Below, piece by piece: positions 1 through 8,739 of a stretch of 38,727 bases of DNA. The translations under genes were made by a program, and so were the position numbers. Where the stretch lies: positions 1 to 38,727 of the forward strand of contig DFBK01000102.1 in NCBI GenBank assembly GCA_002366595.1. Direction: 5' to 3'. How positions within the stretch are numbered: the first letter of the stretch is position 1; each line of letters starts with the position of its first letter. The notes under the pieces were generated by a model. That model was not told the DNA's origin and made no database searches. It saw only the letters and a program-made list of their open reading frames with translations. This DNA is from Anaerolineales bacterium UBA3082 (GTDB lineage: Bacteria; Chloroflexota; Anaerolineae; UBA7937).

Positions 1-1068
1 GCGGTGGAAAGGATAGTGGCCCGCAACCCCGGAAGATGCCCCAAATTCTGGATCGAGATTCGTGACCACTCGATCTTGCCAGAACACCGAGTAGGGCGCC
101 TCATCCCCTCCATGCCCGCGGGTAGAGAGTTGAGTTGGACGGTGAAGACCCTCTGCCACTGTCGAGGAGAATTCGCCCTGGGGCCCATCACACTGGTAGC
201 CAGTGACCCTCTAGGACTCTTCCAGATGAGTCGTCCCCTCCCGGGCGTTTCCAGCCTCATCGTCTATCCTATGACTGTCCCCCTACCCGGCTTCATTCCT
301 CCTGGGGGACAACTCTCCGGGGGAGAGGCCATTCGGCGTCGGACGCAGGAGATCACCACCAATGTGGCTAGTGTAAGGGACTACCTGCCTGGCGATAGTT
401 TCAACCGTCTCCACTGGCCCTCCATAGCCCGCACGGGGCGGCTGATCTCCAAGGAGTTCGAACTGGACCCCACCGCCGACATCTGGTTGCTTTTGGACAT
501 GGAAGCCCGAGTTCAATTCAGTGTCCCGGAGGAGGCTCCAGTCGTCGAAGAGTTCCCTCTCTTGAGGGCTCCGCGCCCCTGGCGGGTGGACCCCACCACC
601 GAGGAGTATGGAGTGACCATCGCCGCCTCTTTGGCCAAATATTTTTTGGCTCAGAAGAAGGCCCTAGGGATGGTAACCTACGGCCAGCGCCGCGAGATGG
701 TACAGGTCGATAGGGGCGAACGCCAGTTGTCCAAAATCTTGGAGGCTCTGGCGGTCATTCGGGCCCAGGGCCAGGTCCCTCTGGTTGAGGTAATCGCGGC
801 CGAGGGGGGTGGCATGGAGCGAGGAGCCATGGCTATCGTCATCACCCCCTCCACCGAGGAAGGCTGGGTCGCCGCCCTGCGGGAACTTCGGCGACGAGGG
901 ATAAGCGCGGTGGTGATACATATCGAGCCTAGCACCTTCACCGAGGCTCCCACTTCCCTGGGCATCATCACTCTTCTAGCCGCTCGCGGTTTCCCCACCT
1001 ACCTAGTGAAAAGGGATCAACCCCTAGAGGAAGCCTTGAGCCAGAAGATCTATGAGGGCCAGAGATGA
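1..1068 (+). CDS. DUF58 domain protein, 5'-truncated by window edge
   Basis: The reading frame is open from the first base, so this is the C-terminal 355 residues of a longer protein; the GTG at position 4 is probably not the real start. The family hallmark is visible at about residues 120-150: RDYLPGDSFNRLHW followed by RTGRLISKEFE. This is the DUF58 core, a von Willebrand A-like fold usually found beside MoxR ATPases and transglutaminase-like genes. The upstream part, which in this family normally carries membrane segments and a beta domain, would lie outside the window. The preserved first part (PKFWIEIRDHSILPEH) fits that beta domain. The biochemical role of the family is not established. 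The stop codon overlaps the next gene (ATGA), indicating translational coupling. Confidence 0.85.
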   Translation, partial: AVERIVARNPGRCPKFWIEIRDHSILPEHRVGRLIPSMPAGRELSWTVKTLCHCRGEFALGPITLVASDPLGLFQMSRPLPGVSSLIVYPMTVPLPGFIPPGGQLSGGEAIRRRTQEITTNVASVRDYLPGDSFNRLHWPSIARTGRLISKEFELDPTADIWLLLDMEARVQFSVPEEAPVVEEFPLLRAPRPWRVDPTTEEYGVTIAASLAKYFLAQKKALGMVTYGQRREMVQVDRGERQLSKILEALAVIRAQGQVPLVEVIAAEGGGMERGAMAIVITPSTEEGWVAALRELRRRGISAVVIHIEPSTFTEAPTSLGIITLLAARGFPTYLVKRDQPLEEALSQKIYEGQR

Positions 1069-1595
1069 TCATAAAAAGCGCCGAACTGGCCGATCTAAAC
1101 CAGTGTATGCTCATCGACCCCTCCTATATAACCGAATACGTCTGGCAGATGTACCTAGAACGGGGAGAAAGGGGGACCACCATAACCTTCCGTACCGTTA
1201 AACTCCCCCGACCGATGCCGGTCAACTATCCTAGAGATACCGACTACCTCTTGGAGAATTGGCAACGAGGCGAATGTTTTCTGGTGGCCGATGAGGGAGG
1301 GGTGATACGGGGCTATCTGGACATGATGGTCCAGGCCTGGCACCAAACGGGCTGGATTAACAACCTGGTGGTGGCCAAGGAGTATCGTCGCCAGGGCATA
1401 GGGACAGCCCTGATGAAGGCCGCTCTTCGCTGGGCTGAAGAACGGAACCTGAGAACGATAATGCTAGAGACCCAGACCAAGAACTACCCTGCCATCTGCT
1501 TCTACCAGAAACACGGCTTCATCTTCTGTGGCTTCAACGATCATTACTACGCCACCCAGGACATCGCCCTCTTCTTCGCCCATAAGCTACCTTAG
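1065..1595 (+). CDS. GNAT family N-acetyltransferase
   Basis: A 176-residue protein whose C-terminal half has the GNAT acetyl-CoA binding signature: VVAKEYRRQGIGTALMKAAL (about residues 104-123, the R/Q-x-x-G-x-G/A loop), then a helix and a strand (RTIMLETQTKNYPAICFY), with the usual final KHGF strand. The N-terminal 50 residues resemble no substrate-binding region I can name, so the substrate is unknown. The ATG at 1065 overlaps the TGA of the DUF58 gene, so the two are probably co-translated. A perfect 10-bp hairpin lies 20 bases after the stop. Confidence 0.85.
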   Translation: MIIKSAELADLNQCMLIDPSYITEYVWQMYLERGERGTTITFRTVKLPRPMPVNYPRDTDYLLENWQRGECFLVADEGGVIRGYLDMMVQAWHQTGWINNLVVAKEYRRQGIGTALMKAALRWAEERNLRTIMLETQTKNYPAICFYQKHGFIFCGFNDHYYATQDIALFFAHKLP

Positions 1596-1614
1596 AAGCC
1601 CAGTTCTTTGAGTG

Positions 1615-1638
1615 CCGTCAGGAGTTACCTCCTGACGG
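1615..1638 (+). other. Perfect inverted repeat (10-bp stem, TTAC loop)
   Basis: CCGTCAGGAG, loop TTAC, CTCCTGACGG. It lies between the GNAT stop and the lipoprotein start. No T-run follows, so it is not a classic intrinsic terminator; it could be a Rho-dependent end, an mRNA processing or stability element, or a protein binding site. Confidence 0.7.
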
Positions 1639-1657
1639 TCAACGGCAGGGAGAATCT

Positions 1658-3073
1658 ATGGCGAAGACAACAAGGATAATCTTACTAGTGGTTATGATTA
1701 CCTCGGTGGCTTGCACACCGGCGTCGCCAGCAGCGATGACACCTTACACTACCCCCACCAGCACAACTATTGCCACCTCGACCCTCGTGCCAACAAGCAC
1801 ACCACCTCCTTCCCCCATGCCTACCGCAACCTTCACACCCGGCCCAGAAGTGGGGGTCGCACCCTGGGTTCGAGTCTTCGCTGCCCTAGATATATTTCCT
1901 TGGTTCCGGGAACGTACGTTCAGTTGGTCTCCTGATGGCCAGACTATCGCCTTCTTTTCCCCAGAGGGCGCACTGTGGATCGCAAGGGCTCCAACCTTCA
2001 CTCCTCAGCGCTTGGCCGAGGAGATGGGGAGACAGCCTGTCTGGTCGCCTGATGGGGAGCAGATAGCCTTCGTAGCCAGCCGCGAGCCCGAGATGCATGC
2101 CGACACTATCTGGGTGGTGCAGGCTGATGGCTCCAGTCTTCGGGATCTCCTACCCGGAGAAAAAGCCATCCGCTCGGTGAGTTCAGGGAAATCCCTTGGG
2201 CCCTGGTTTGACGACCGGACTCTTGTTTTCATGGACGCCTGTGGCACGGCATGTAGGACCTTGGTAACGATGGATGTGGCAACCGGTGAGGTGGAGGGGG
2301 TCTGTAGTACACAATCAGAGGTTTCCCCGCCTGTCTTCGGCGCGGCCTATGATTGGGCGCCATCCTTACGCAATGTTGTGGTCACAACAGGTGGGGGTAT
2401 TCCCCAGATAATGTTGCTTCGAGTGTTCGACCTCACAAATTGCCATAAGTTACTTATGCCCACCCCTAGTGAGTTCCACGCCTGGTCGTCGGACGGCAAG
2501 GCTTTCCTTTTCAGCCACTGGCAATGGGAGCTAGGACAGGGCGATCCGTCCCCCTTGATTGGTCAAGTGCCGACCCTCCGCATCTGGGATATCATACAGG
2601 AGGAGATTAAGTGGACAGGCCCCGAGGGAGGCTATGAGGGAGCCTGGTCGCCGGACGGGGAGCATCTGGCCTTCTTTTTGCTGGGCAATCCGCGATATGA
2701 AGGCCAAAGGATAATCGGTAGCGACCTTGTGCCCGGGACGCCCTTCCCCTTATTTCTTGTGGTACTCGATATCCAGACAGAAGAGATCCTTGCGCTTGTC
2801 CCCTTGGGAGAAATTACAGACTTCTATGACTATCCTTTCGGCATCTGGCACTGGTTCGACCAAAGAAGACCCGTCTGGTCGCCTGATGGGAAGCAACTTG
2901 TCTACTGGGGAGAAGAAGACGACCTGCGGATCATGAGGTGGGACGGGACCAATCAGCAAAGGTTGACCGAGGACCTAGACATAAAAGAGACAGCTTGGTC
3001 GCCTGATGGGGGCAGGCTTGCCATCGCCACACACGACCAACTGTGGATCATCGAAAGGCCTTCGATAGAATAG
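1658..3073 (+). CDS. Lipoprotein with PD40/TolB-like beta-propeller repeats
   Basis: This 471-residue protein begins with a positive start (MAKTTR), a hydrophobic stretch and a lipobox ending TSVAC (Cys19), so it should be exported and lipid-anchored. Residues about 20-62 form a Thr/Pro/Ser-rich linker typical of cell-surface lipoproteins. After that come at least six PD40 motifs of the type W-S-P-D-G: FSWSPDGQTIAF, PVWSPDGEQIAF, AWSSDGKAFLF, AWSPDGEHLAF, VWSPDGKQLVY and AWSPDGGRLAI. These define a beta-propeller like those of TolB and WD40-like surface proteins, which serve as binding platforms. Ligand unknown. The start is supported by GGGAG shortly upstream. The motif is also conserved in DNA (tggtcgcctgatgggg), giving internal near-repeats. 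Confidence 0.85.
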   Translation: MAKTTRIILLVVMITSVACTPASPAAMTPYTTPTSTTIATSTLVPTSTPPPSPMPTATFTPGPEVGVAPWVRVFAALDIFPWFRERTFSWSPDGQTIAFFSPEGALWIARAPTFTPQRLAEEMGRQPVWSPDGEQIAFVASREPEMHADTIWVVQADGSSLRDLLPGEKAIRSVSSGKSLGPWFDDRTLVFMDACGTACRTLVTMDVATGEVEGVCSTQSEVSPPVFGAAYDWAPSLRNVVVTTGGGIPQIMLLRVFDLTNCHKLLMPTPSEFHAWSSDGKAFLFSHWQWELGQGDPSPLIGQVPTLRIWDIIQEEIKWTGPEGGYEGAWSPDGEHLAFFLLGNPRYEGQRIIGSDLVPGTPFPLFLVVLDIQTEEILALVPLGEITDFYDYPFGIWHWFDQRRPVWSPDGKQLVYWGEEDDLRIMRWDGTNQQRLTEDLDIKETAWSPDGGRLAIATHDQLWIIERPSIE

Positions 3074-3170
3074 AGATGCGGTTTCCGTTCATTGTTCTTA
3101 CCTAAGTAACAAAGTCCCTTTCCTCCCACGAGGGCCTCCTGTGCAAACCAAGAGGAGAGATACCGCCCAG

Positions 3171-3199
3171 TTGACGAGGCGGGCAAAAGGTGCTATAAT
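3171..3199 (+). promoter_or_regulatory. Sigma70-type promoter of rho
   Basis: TTGACG (3171-3176), a 17-base spacer and TATAAT (3194-3199): a near-consensus promoter. The predicted start near 3206 leaves a leader of about 170 bases before the rho start codon. The interval 3074-3374 has no other coding signal. Confidence 0.8.
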
Positions 3200-3374
3200 A
3201 AGAAACACTTAGGAATCAGTTCCCTTCTTTATCCGATACTATTGTAAGGAATTCCACCAATCTGCGCTCCTATCTTTTCCCCGGATCTTTCATACAAAAG
3301 CCTTGATGCTCATGTGATGAAGGTGGCTTTCTGACTTTATACCAACGCTCAAAAACAGCGAGAGGGGTGTAAGC

Positions 3375-4676
3375 ATGGATACCAAAACTTTGGAGCCCGC
3401 TGAACAGGCCGGCTATGCCAACGCCTTAAATATCGTCGAATTGGAGGCTATGACCCTAACTGAACTGCGGGAGATGGCTAAGGAACAGGAGATCTCCGGT
3501 TATAGCCGCCTCAAGAAACAGGACCTTATCATCCGCTTGTTGCGCGCTAAGGCGGAGCAGATGGGGTACATCTTCGGCGGAGGGGTCCTGGAGATAGTCC
3601 AAGAGGGGATCGGTTTCTTGCGCTCCGATCACCTCCTCCCTGGGCCGGAAGATGTCTATGTCTCCCAATCCCAGATCCGCCGCTTCGGGCTGCGCACTGG
3701 AGACCTGGTAATCGGCCAGGTCCGACCTCCCAAGGATACGGAGAAATACTATGGTCTCCTCCGAGTGGAGGCGGTGAACGGCTTGGACCCGGAAACGGCA
3801 AAGCGCCGCCCCCACTTCAACTCCCTCACCCCCATCTTCCCCCAGGAGATGCTCACACTGGAGACCAAGCCCCATATCCTGGCCACCAGGCTCATAGATA
3901 TGATAGCCCCCATCGGTCGAGGTCAAAGGGGGCTCATCGTCTCCCCCCCCAAGGCGGGAAAGACTGTGGCCCTCAAGCAGATCGCTAACGGTATAACTAC
4001 CAACTACAACGATGTCCATCTCATGGTTGTTCTCATCGGCGAGCGGCCCGAGGAAGTAACCGACATGGACCGCTCCGTAGAAGCCGAGGTGGTAGCCGCC
4101 ACCTTCGACGACCCGGTCCAGAGCCAGGTTCGCGTAGCCGAAATGGCCCTGGAGCGGGCTAAGCGGCTAGTGGAAAGTGGCTTGGACGTGGTCATTCTCT
4201 TAGACGGGATCACCCGTTTGACCAGAGCCTACAACCTCACCGTGCCTCCCAGCGGCCGCACCCTCTCCGGCGGAATCGACCCCGGAGCCCTCTACCCCCC
4301 AAAGCGGTTCTTCGGCGCCGCTCGCAACGTCGAGGATGGAGGAAGTCTTACCATCATCGCTACCTGTCTGGTAGAGACCGGCAGCCGGATGGATGAGGTC
4401 ATCTACGAGGAGTTCAAGGGCACCGGGAATATGGAACTGCACCTTAGCCGAAGGCTGGCTGAAAAGTATATCTTTCCCGCCTTCGATATCGAGCGCTCAA
4501 GCACTCGGCGCGAGGAACTGCTCCTCGATCAGGAGACCCTCTCTAGGATCTGGACTCTACGTCGCATGATAGACGCGATAGGGGGTGTCGAAGCGTTACC
4601 GCCCCTCCTTACCCGCTTAGCCAAGACAAAAGATAACCGCCAATTTCTCGACACCTTGAACAAGGATGCCATCTAA
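3375..4676 (+). CDS. rho: Transcription termination factor Rho
   Basis: A 433-residue hexameric RNA-dependent ATPase that ends transcription at Rho-dependent sites. All expected parts are present. There is a Rho N-terminal helical domain at about 26-60 (LTELREMAKEQEI, SRLKKQDLI) and a cold-shock-like RNA-binding domain at about 62-135 (GVLEIVQEGIGFLRSDHLLP, PEDVYVSQSQIRRF). The P-loop SPPKAGKT is at 190-197, a Walker B-like strand (DVVILLDGITRL) at about 270, and the Q-loop/R-loop region with LSGGIDP and GAARNVEDGGSLTI follows. Length and order match ordinary bacterial Rho without the long insertions seen in some high-GC groups. It has its own strong promoter with a long leader, which suggests leader-mediated autoregulation as known for rho in enterobacteria (inference). 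The last 11 bases overlap the next gene. Confidence 0.97.
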   Translation: MDTKTLEPAEQAGYANALNIVELEAMTLTELREMAKEQEISGYSRLKKQDLIIRLLRAKAEQMGYIFGGGVLEIVQEGIGFLRSDHLLPGPEDVYVSQSQIRRFGLRTGDLVIGQVRPPKDTEKYYGLLRVEAVNGLDPETAKRRPHFNSLTPIFPQEMLTLETKPHILATRLIDMIAPIGRGQRGLIVSPPKAGKTVALKQIANGITTNYNDVHLMVVLIGERPEEVTDMDRSVEAEVVAATFDDPVQSQVRVAEMALERAKRLVESGLDVVILLDGITRLTRAYNLTVPPSGRTLSGGIDPGALYPPKRFFGAARNVEDGGSLTIIATCLVETGSRMDEVIYEEFKGTGNMELHLSRRLAEKYIFPAFDIERSSTRREELLLDQETLSRIWTLRRMIDAIGGVEALPPLLTRLAKTKDNRQFLDTLNKDAI

Positions 4677-5697
4677 CCACCGCCCCATCCAAAGGCTCAT
4701 CGAGGCCACTACCAGCCTCTGGAGAGATCGGTTGTCCCGCCATCTCATCCGTTACACCTCCCACCTATCCCTCTTGACTCTCTTTCTTCTCCTCACCTCC
4801 CTGGGGAACTTCAACCCCCAGGCGTTGCGTCCAGTGGGGGAGCCTCCACCTGCCGAGAACCCTGGCTCTACTTTCCTCCCGCGGAGGATGAGTCTATCCT
4901 CGGAGACCGGCTACTTGACCAAGGAGGCTTTGCCTTTCACCATCATCCCCCAGAGACCTCGACGGGAGGTGATCACCTATGTGGTGCAACCGGGAGACGT
5001 AGTCACTAGCATCGCCCAGAAATTCGGCTTACGACCGGAGACCATTCAGTGGTCCAACTCTCAACTCTACCCCTACCCAGACCTCTTATATATAGGGGAG
5101 GAACTCTTCATCCTGCCCCTCAATGGGGTCTATCATAAAGTAGAGACGGGCGATACCCTAGAATCGATCGCCGAGGAATACGAGGTGGAGCCGTCGGCTA
5201 TTCTGGAATCGGAGTACAACGACATCGTCGATCCAGAGGCCTTGGCTGTAGGGCAGATGCTGATCGTCCCCGGAGGGAGCAAGCCCTATGTGGCCCAGGT
5301 AGTCTATGCTGGGGCACCACCGCCGGGAGCAGCCCAGGGAAGCGGCAACTTCATGTGGCCTGTCAGTGGGGTGATAACCCAGGGCTACTGGGGTGGTCAC
5401 CGGGCGATAGATATCGGGGCTCCCTGTGGCACCCCGATCTATGCCTCCGATTCGGGCTATGTGACCACCGTAGGATGGCTAGGAGGCTATGGCAACCGCA
5501 TCCTTCTCAGCCACGGAAACGGGTGGGAGAGTTTGTACGCTCACTTCAGCCAGATCCTGGTGCGTCCTGGAACCTCCGTCCAAAGAGGAGCACTGATCGG
5601 ACGAGTGGGCACCACCGGTCATTCCACAGGCTGCCATCTCCACTTCGAGATCCGCCAGTACGGCACCAAGCGAAACCCCTTCGGCCTCCTCCCTTAG
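4666..5697 (+). CDS. LysM and M23 peptidase domain protein (cell-wall endopeptidase)
   Basis: This 343-residue envelope protein has one N-terminal membrane segment at about 31-48 (TSHLSLLTLFLLLTSLG), so it is anchored or exported. Two LysM peptidoglycan-binding repeats follow at about 103-151 (VVQPGDVVTSIAQKFGL) and 155-203 (HKVETGDTLESIAEEYEV). The C-terminal M23 zinc metallopeptidase domain spans 230-340. Its ligands are complete: His245 and Asp249 in GHRAID, His293 in YAHFS and His326 in HLHFE. The enzyme is therefore predicted to be active on peptidoglycan cross-bridges. It starts inside the rho stop region, so it is probably transcribed with rho, an unusual pairing that may simply reflect operon economy. 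Confidence 0.92.
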   Translation: MPSNHRPIQRLIEATTSLWRDRLSRHLIRYTSHLSLLTLFLLLTSLGNFNPQALRPVGEPPPAENPGSTFLPRRMSLSSETGYLTKEALPFTIIPQRPRREVITYVVQPGDVVTSIAQKFGLRPETIQWSNSQLYPYPDLLYIGEELFILPLNGVYHKVETGDTLESIAEEYEVEPSAILESEYNDIVDPEALAVGQMLIVPGGSKPYVAQVVYAGAPPPGAAQGSGNFMWPVSGVITQGYWGGHRAIDIGAPCGTPIYASDSGYVTTVGWLGGYGNRILLSHGNGWESLYAHFSQILVRPGTSVQRGALIGRVGTTGHSTGCHLHFEIRQYGTKRNPFGLLP

Positions 5698-5768
5698 GCT
5701 TCACTTACTTTTGTTTTGCCATCCCTGAGTTCGTCTCTCCCTCCGCGCGGTGGGAAGAGATGCCCGCC

Positions 5769-5797
5769 TTTAACCATAGCCCTTTTTATGGTATACT
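5769..5797 (+). promoter_or_regulatory. Possible promoter for the DUF72-amrS-baeRF genes
   Basis: TATACT (5792-5797) with a weak -35 (TTTAAC, 5769-5774) at 17 bases. The start codon of the DUF72 gene lies about 30 bases downstream of the -10. The -10 is good and the -35 poor. Confidence 0.45.
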
Positions 5798-5827
5798 TAT
5801 TTTAGAGAAGGCTCACCCGAAAGAGAG

Positions 5828-6577
5828 ATGGCGCAACTTCTTATCGGCACCTCCGGTTGGAGTTACAAGCACTGGCAAGGGCTCTTCTATCCGCAGGGTC
5901 TGCCCCCCAGAGAATGGTTCTCCTACTACAAAGAACACTTCAACACCGTAGAGATCAATAACACCTTCTACCATTTGCCGGCCGAGAAGACCTTTAGAGA
6001 TTGGCGCAAGCAAGCGCCAGGGGGGTTCATCTACGCCGTGAAGGCTAGCCGATACATCACCCACATCAAAAGGCTACGCGACCCCCAACTAGCCCTGGAG
6101 AAGTTCATAAGCCGGGTGCGGCTTCTGGGGGAGACCTTGGGCCCTATCCTTTACCAGTTGCCACCCCGCTGGCGGCCCGACCTGGACCGCTTGAAAGGGT
6201 TCGTCGAGGCCCTCCCCCAGGATCTCATTCATATCTTCGAGTTCAGGGATCCCCGCTGGTTATGTCAGCCGGTCTTCGACCTCTTGGAGAAGAACGACTT
6301 GGGTTTCTGCATCATGAGCCTTCCCGATTTCGATTGCCCCAAGCGAGTCACTGCTCAGACGGTCTATATTCGCCTGCACGGTTCCCGCTCGCTCTACGCC
6401 AGCAGGTACACCCAGAGGGAACTGGAGGGGTGGGCCAGGTATGTCGTTCCTCTCTTGTCGGAAGGGCATGACGTCTATGTCTATTTCAACAACGACGCCT
6501 TCGCCCACGCTGTGGAGAACGCCAAAGAGTTGCGCCATCTAACAGAAGAGATGGTGCCCCTTGAGGAGAAGGTATGA
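5828..6577 (+). CDS. DUF72 family protein (full length)
   Basis: A 249-residue member of DUF72 (TIM-barrel fold; biochemical role unknown). Diagnostic stretches are the N-terminal LIGTSGWSYKHWQGLFYP, then FNTVEINNTFYHLP, FIYAVKASRYITHIKRL, LGPILYQLPPRW, FEFRDPRWL and the C-terminal VYVYFNNDAFAHAVENA. The start is ATG after a short GA-rich region. It ends in an ATGA overlap with the radical SAM gene, so the pair is translationally coupled. A second, shorter and divergent DUF72 gene lies at 21.7 kb, and a remnant of a third 3' end at 23.5 kb. Confidence 0.9.
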   Translation: MAQLLIGTSGWSYKHWQGLFYPQGLPPREWFSYYKEHFNTVEINNTFYHLPAEKTFRDWRKQAPGGFIYAVKASRYITHIKRLRDPQLALEKFISRVRLLGETLGPILYQLPPRWRPDLDRLKGFVEALPQDLIHIFEFRDPRWLCQPVFDLLEKNDLGFCIMSLPDFDCPKRVTAQTVYIRLHGSRSLYASRYTQRELEGWARYVVPLLSEGHDVYVYFNNDAFAHAVENAKELRHLTEEMVPLEEKV

Positions 6578-7587
6578 TGAAAGAGGCCATGCTCTACACG
6601 AAACTGAAGGACGATCTAGTACGCTGCCAACTTTGCGCCCACAGGTGTACTATCAAGCCAGACAGGGCAGGCATCTGTGGGGTGAGGAGAAACGAGGAGG
6701 GTACCCTATACACTTTGGTCTACGCAAAGGCGGTGGCTGTGCATGTGGACCCCATCGAGAAGAAGCCCCTATACCATTTCCTCCCCGGGAGCGCCTCCTT
6801 TTCCATAGCCACCATAGGCTGCAACTTTCGCTGCCTCTTCTGCCAGAACGCCGACATCTCCCAGGCCTCCAAGGGCGGGGGGTGGGGGTATCCCGTGCGG
6901 GATTTTCCCCCTGAGGAGGTGGTGGCCGGAGCCAAACGGTACAAGTGTGCCAGCATAGCCTACACCTACACCGAGCCCACAGTCTTCTTCGAGTACGCCT
7001 ACGACACAGCCCTCCTAGCCCACCAGCAGGGGATCAAGAATATTTTCGTCACTAACGGCTACATGACCGAAGAAGCGTTGGAGGCTATAGAGCCCTACTT
7101 GGACGCGGCCAACGTGGATCTCAAGAGTTTCAACCCCCAATTCTACCGCCGCATCGTAGGGGCTAGACTAGAGCCGGTATTGGAAAATATCGAGAGGATG
7201 CACGAAATGGGGATCTGGGTAGAGGTGACCACCCTCATCATCCCCGGCCAAAACGATGGGGAGGAGGAACTGAGAGAGATCGCACGCTTCATCGCCGGCA
7301 TAGACGTGAACATGCCCTGGCATATCTCTCGCTTTGTCCCCCATTACAAGATGAGAAATATCCCCTTCACCCCCGTGGAGACGCTCCATCGTGCCGCCGA
7401 GATCGGTCAGGAGGAGGGGTTACGCTACATCTACGCCGGAAACGTCCCCGGTGACCCCCACGAAAATAGTTACTGTCCTTACTGTGGCCAGGTGGTCATC
7501 CGCCGACTGGGATACCATACCCATTCGGAACTGAAAGGGCGGGCTTGTCCCTCCTGTGGAAAGGAACTGGCCTTCACCCTCAACTGA
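6574..7587 (+). CDS. amrS: AmrS-type radical SAM enzyme (AmmeMemoRadiSam family)
   Basis: A 337-residue radical SAM protein related to pyruvate-formate-lyase activating enzyme. The [4Fe-4S]/SAM motif CNFRCLFC (Cys83, Cys87, Cys90) is intact, followed by QNADISQ. An extra N-terminal cysteine set (Cys18, Cys21, Cys25, Cys35 in RCQLCAHRC and GICGVRR) and the HVDPIEKKPLYHFLPG segment identify the AmrS branch. The C terminus adds a zinc-ribbon-like pair, CPYCG and CPSCGKEL. Family members usually travel with AmrA and AmrB; neither is in this window. The target is not established. ATG overlaps the stop of the DUF72 gene; a second ATG follows immediately. Confidence 0.85.
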   Translation: MMKEAMLYTKLKDDLVRCQLCAHRCTIKPDRAGICGVRRNEEGTLYTLVYAKAVAVHVDPIEKKPLYHFLPGSASFSIATIGCNFRCLFCQNADISQASKGGGWGYPVRDFPPEEVVAGAKRYKCASIAYTYTEPTVFFEYAYDTALLAHQQGIKNIFVTNGYMTEEALEAIEPYLDAANVDLKSFNPQFYRRIVGARLEPVLENIERMHEMGIWVEVTTLIIPGQNDGEEELREIARFIAGIDVNMPWHISRFVPHYKMRNIPFTPVETLHRAAEIGQEEGLRYIYAGNVPGDPHENSYCPYCGQVVIRRLGYHTHSELKGRACPSCGKELAFTLN

Positions 7588-7602
7588 TTCCAGGAAGGAG
7601 AT

Positions 7603-8727
7603 ATGGATAGAGAAAGGCTGAAGTACCTAGTAAGCCTCCACTCTGAAAAGCACCTCCTAGTCAGCCTCTACCTCCCTCTGGAGAAAGGAGAACTGGGAGA
7701 GGCGAAACTCCCCATTCGATTGAAGAACCTGATAAACGAAGCCCTAGAGGCCAAGGAAAGTTGGACTCCTGAGCAGATTCATTCCGTGGAGGAAGACCTG
7801 GCCCGAATCGAAAGGCTGGTGGCAGAGGAGAGGGTTCTAGGGAGCAAAAGCATCGTTGCTTTTGCCTCCTCGCCCCTTGGCCTTTGGGAGGTCTTCCGGC
7901 CTCCAGTGAGAGTGGAGAAGAGTCTGGCCATCGATCACGCCCCTCGAGTGGTTCCTTTCATCGCCCTCGCGGGCCAACTAGAGAGATACTGTACGGTGCT
8001 GATAGATAAGAGTCGGACCCGGATATTCTTCCTCGATTTAGGCGGTGTGGAGGAACGGTACGATATCTACGGCGCCGTCCCCGGCCGGCACGATCAGGGA
8101 GGCTGGGCCCAGGCTCGGTATCAACGCCACCATGACGATCGCGTGATGCATCATTTGAAACACACCGCTGATGAACTGCTCCGCCTTCGCCATGAAGAGG
8201 GCCTTCAGCGCCTCTTAGTAGCCGGAACAGAGGAACTTGTCAGCCAGTTTACCGACTACCTACACCCCTATCTCAAGAAGTGTCTAGTAGCCACCTTACC
8301 CCTGGAGATGGCCGCCTCACCCAAGGAGGTGCAGGAGCAAGCGTTGGCGGTCGCGGAGGATCTGAATGAGCGAGAAGAGGCAGATCTAATCCAAAAACTC
8401 AAGGGAGAGGCGCTTTCAGGGAACCTGGGGGTCATCGGGCTGGAGGATACTCTTCACACCTGGCAGGCGGGCCAGGTGCTCACCTTGCTGATCAACGAAG
8501 ATTTCCACGCTCCCGGGAGGCACTGCTCCCGATGCGGCTCCCTCACCGTTCGAGAAGGGTCCTGCCCTTATTGTGGCCAGAGGTTGGAGCCCCTCCGGGA
8601 TGTAGTGGAGGAACTGATAAAACGGGCCTTCTTGGGGAATACGGAGATAAAGTTCATCGCCGGAGAGAACAAGGAAGCCCTGGCGGAGATGGGAAATATC
8701 GGAGCGCTTCTGAGGTTCACGGCCTAG
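7603..8727 (+). CDS. Bacterial archaeo-eukaryotic release factor (eRF1/Vms1-like) family protein
   Basis: This 374-residue protein has the layout of eRF1/Pelota-related bacterial proteins. A first domain (residues 1-110) is followed by a strand and loop RTRIFFLDLGGVEE, then the segment GRHDQGGWAQARYQRH, which occupies the place of the catalytic GGQ loop. A long helix (DDRVMHHLKHTADELL) and an eRF1 domain-3-like alpha/beta part with LLVAGTEELVSQF follow. Near residues 308-324 a zinc ribbon, CSRCG and CPYCG, sits in the third domain. Members are proposed to act on peptidyl-tRNA or stalled ribosomes, but function is inferred from fold only. A clear Shine-Dalgarno (AGGAAGGAG) precedes the ATG, 16 bases after amrS, so it is in the same operon. 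Confidence 0.75.
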   Translation: MDRERLKYLVSLHSEKHLLVSLYLPLEKGELGEAKLPIRLKNLINEALEAKESWTPEQIHSVEEDLARIERLVAEERVLGSKSIVAFASSPLGLWEVFRPPVRVEKSLAIDHAPRVVPFIALAGQLERYCTVLIDKSRTRIFFLDLGGVEERYDIYGAVPGRHDQGGWAQARYQRHHDDRVMHHLKHTADELLRLRHEEGLQRLLVAGTEELVSQFTDYLHPYLKKCLVATLPLEMAASPKEVQEQALAVAEDLNEREEADLIQKLKGEALSGNLGVIGLEDTLHTWQAGQVLTLLINEDFHAPGRHCSRCGSLTVREGSCPYCGQRLEPLRDVVEELIKRAFLGNTEIKFIAGENKEALAEMGNIGALLRFTA

Positions 8728-8739
8728 GAGGTCACTTCG

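Noticed and set aside
1920..3020. DNA repeats tggtcgcctgatgggg as a repeat array or CRISPR
   Set aside because: They are codons of the PD40 protein motif, irregularly spaced and explained by the propeller repeats.
3456..4019. Long antisense frame in rho (187 aa)
   Set aside because: Shadow of the rho coding strand; no ribosome site or motif.
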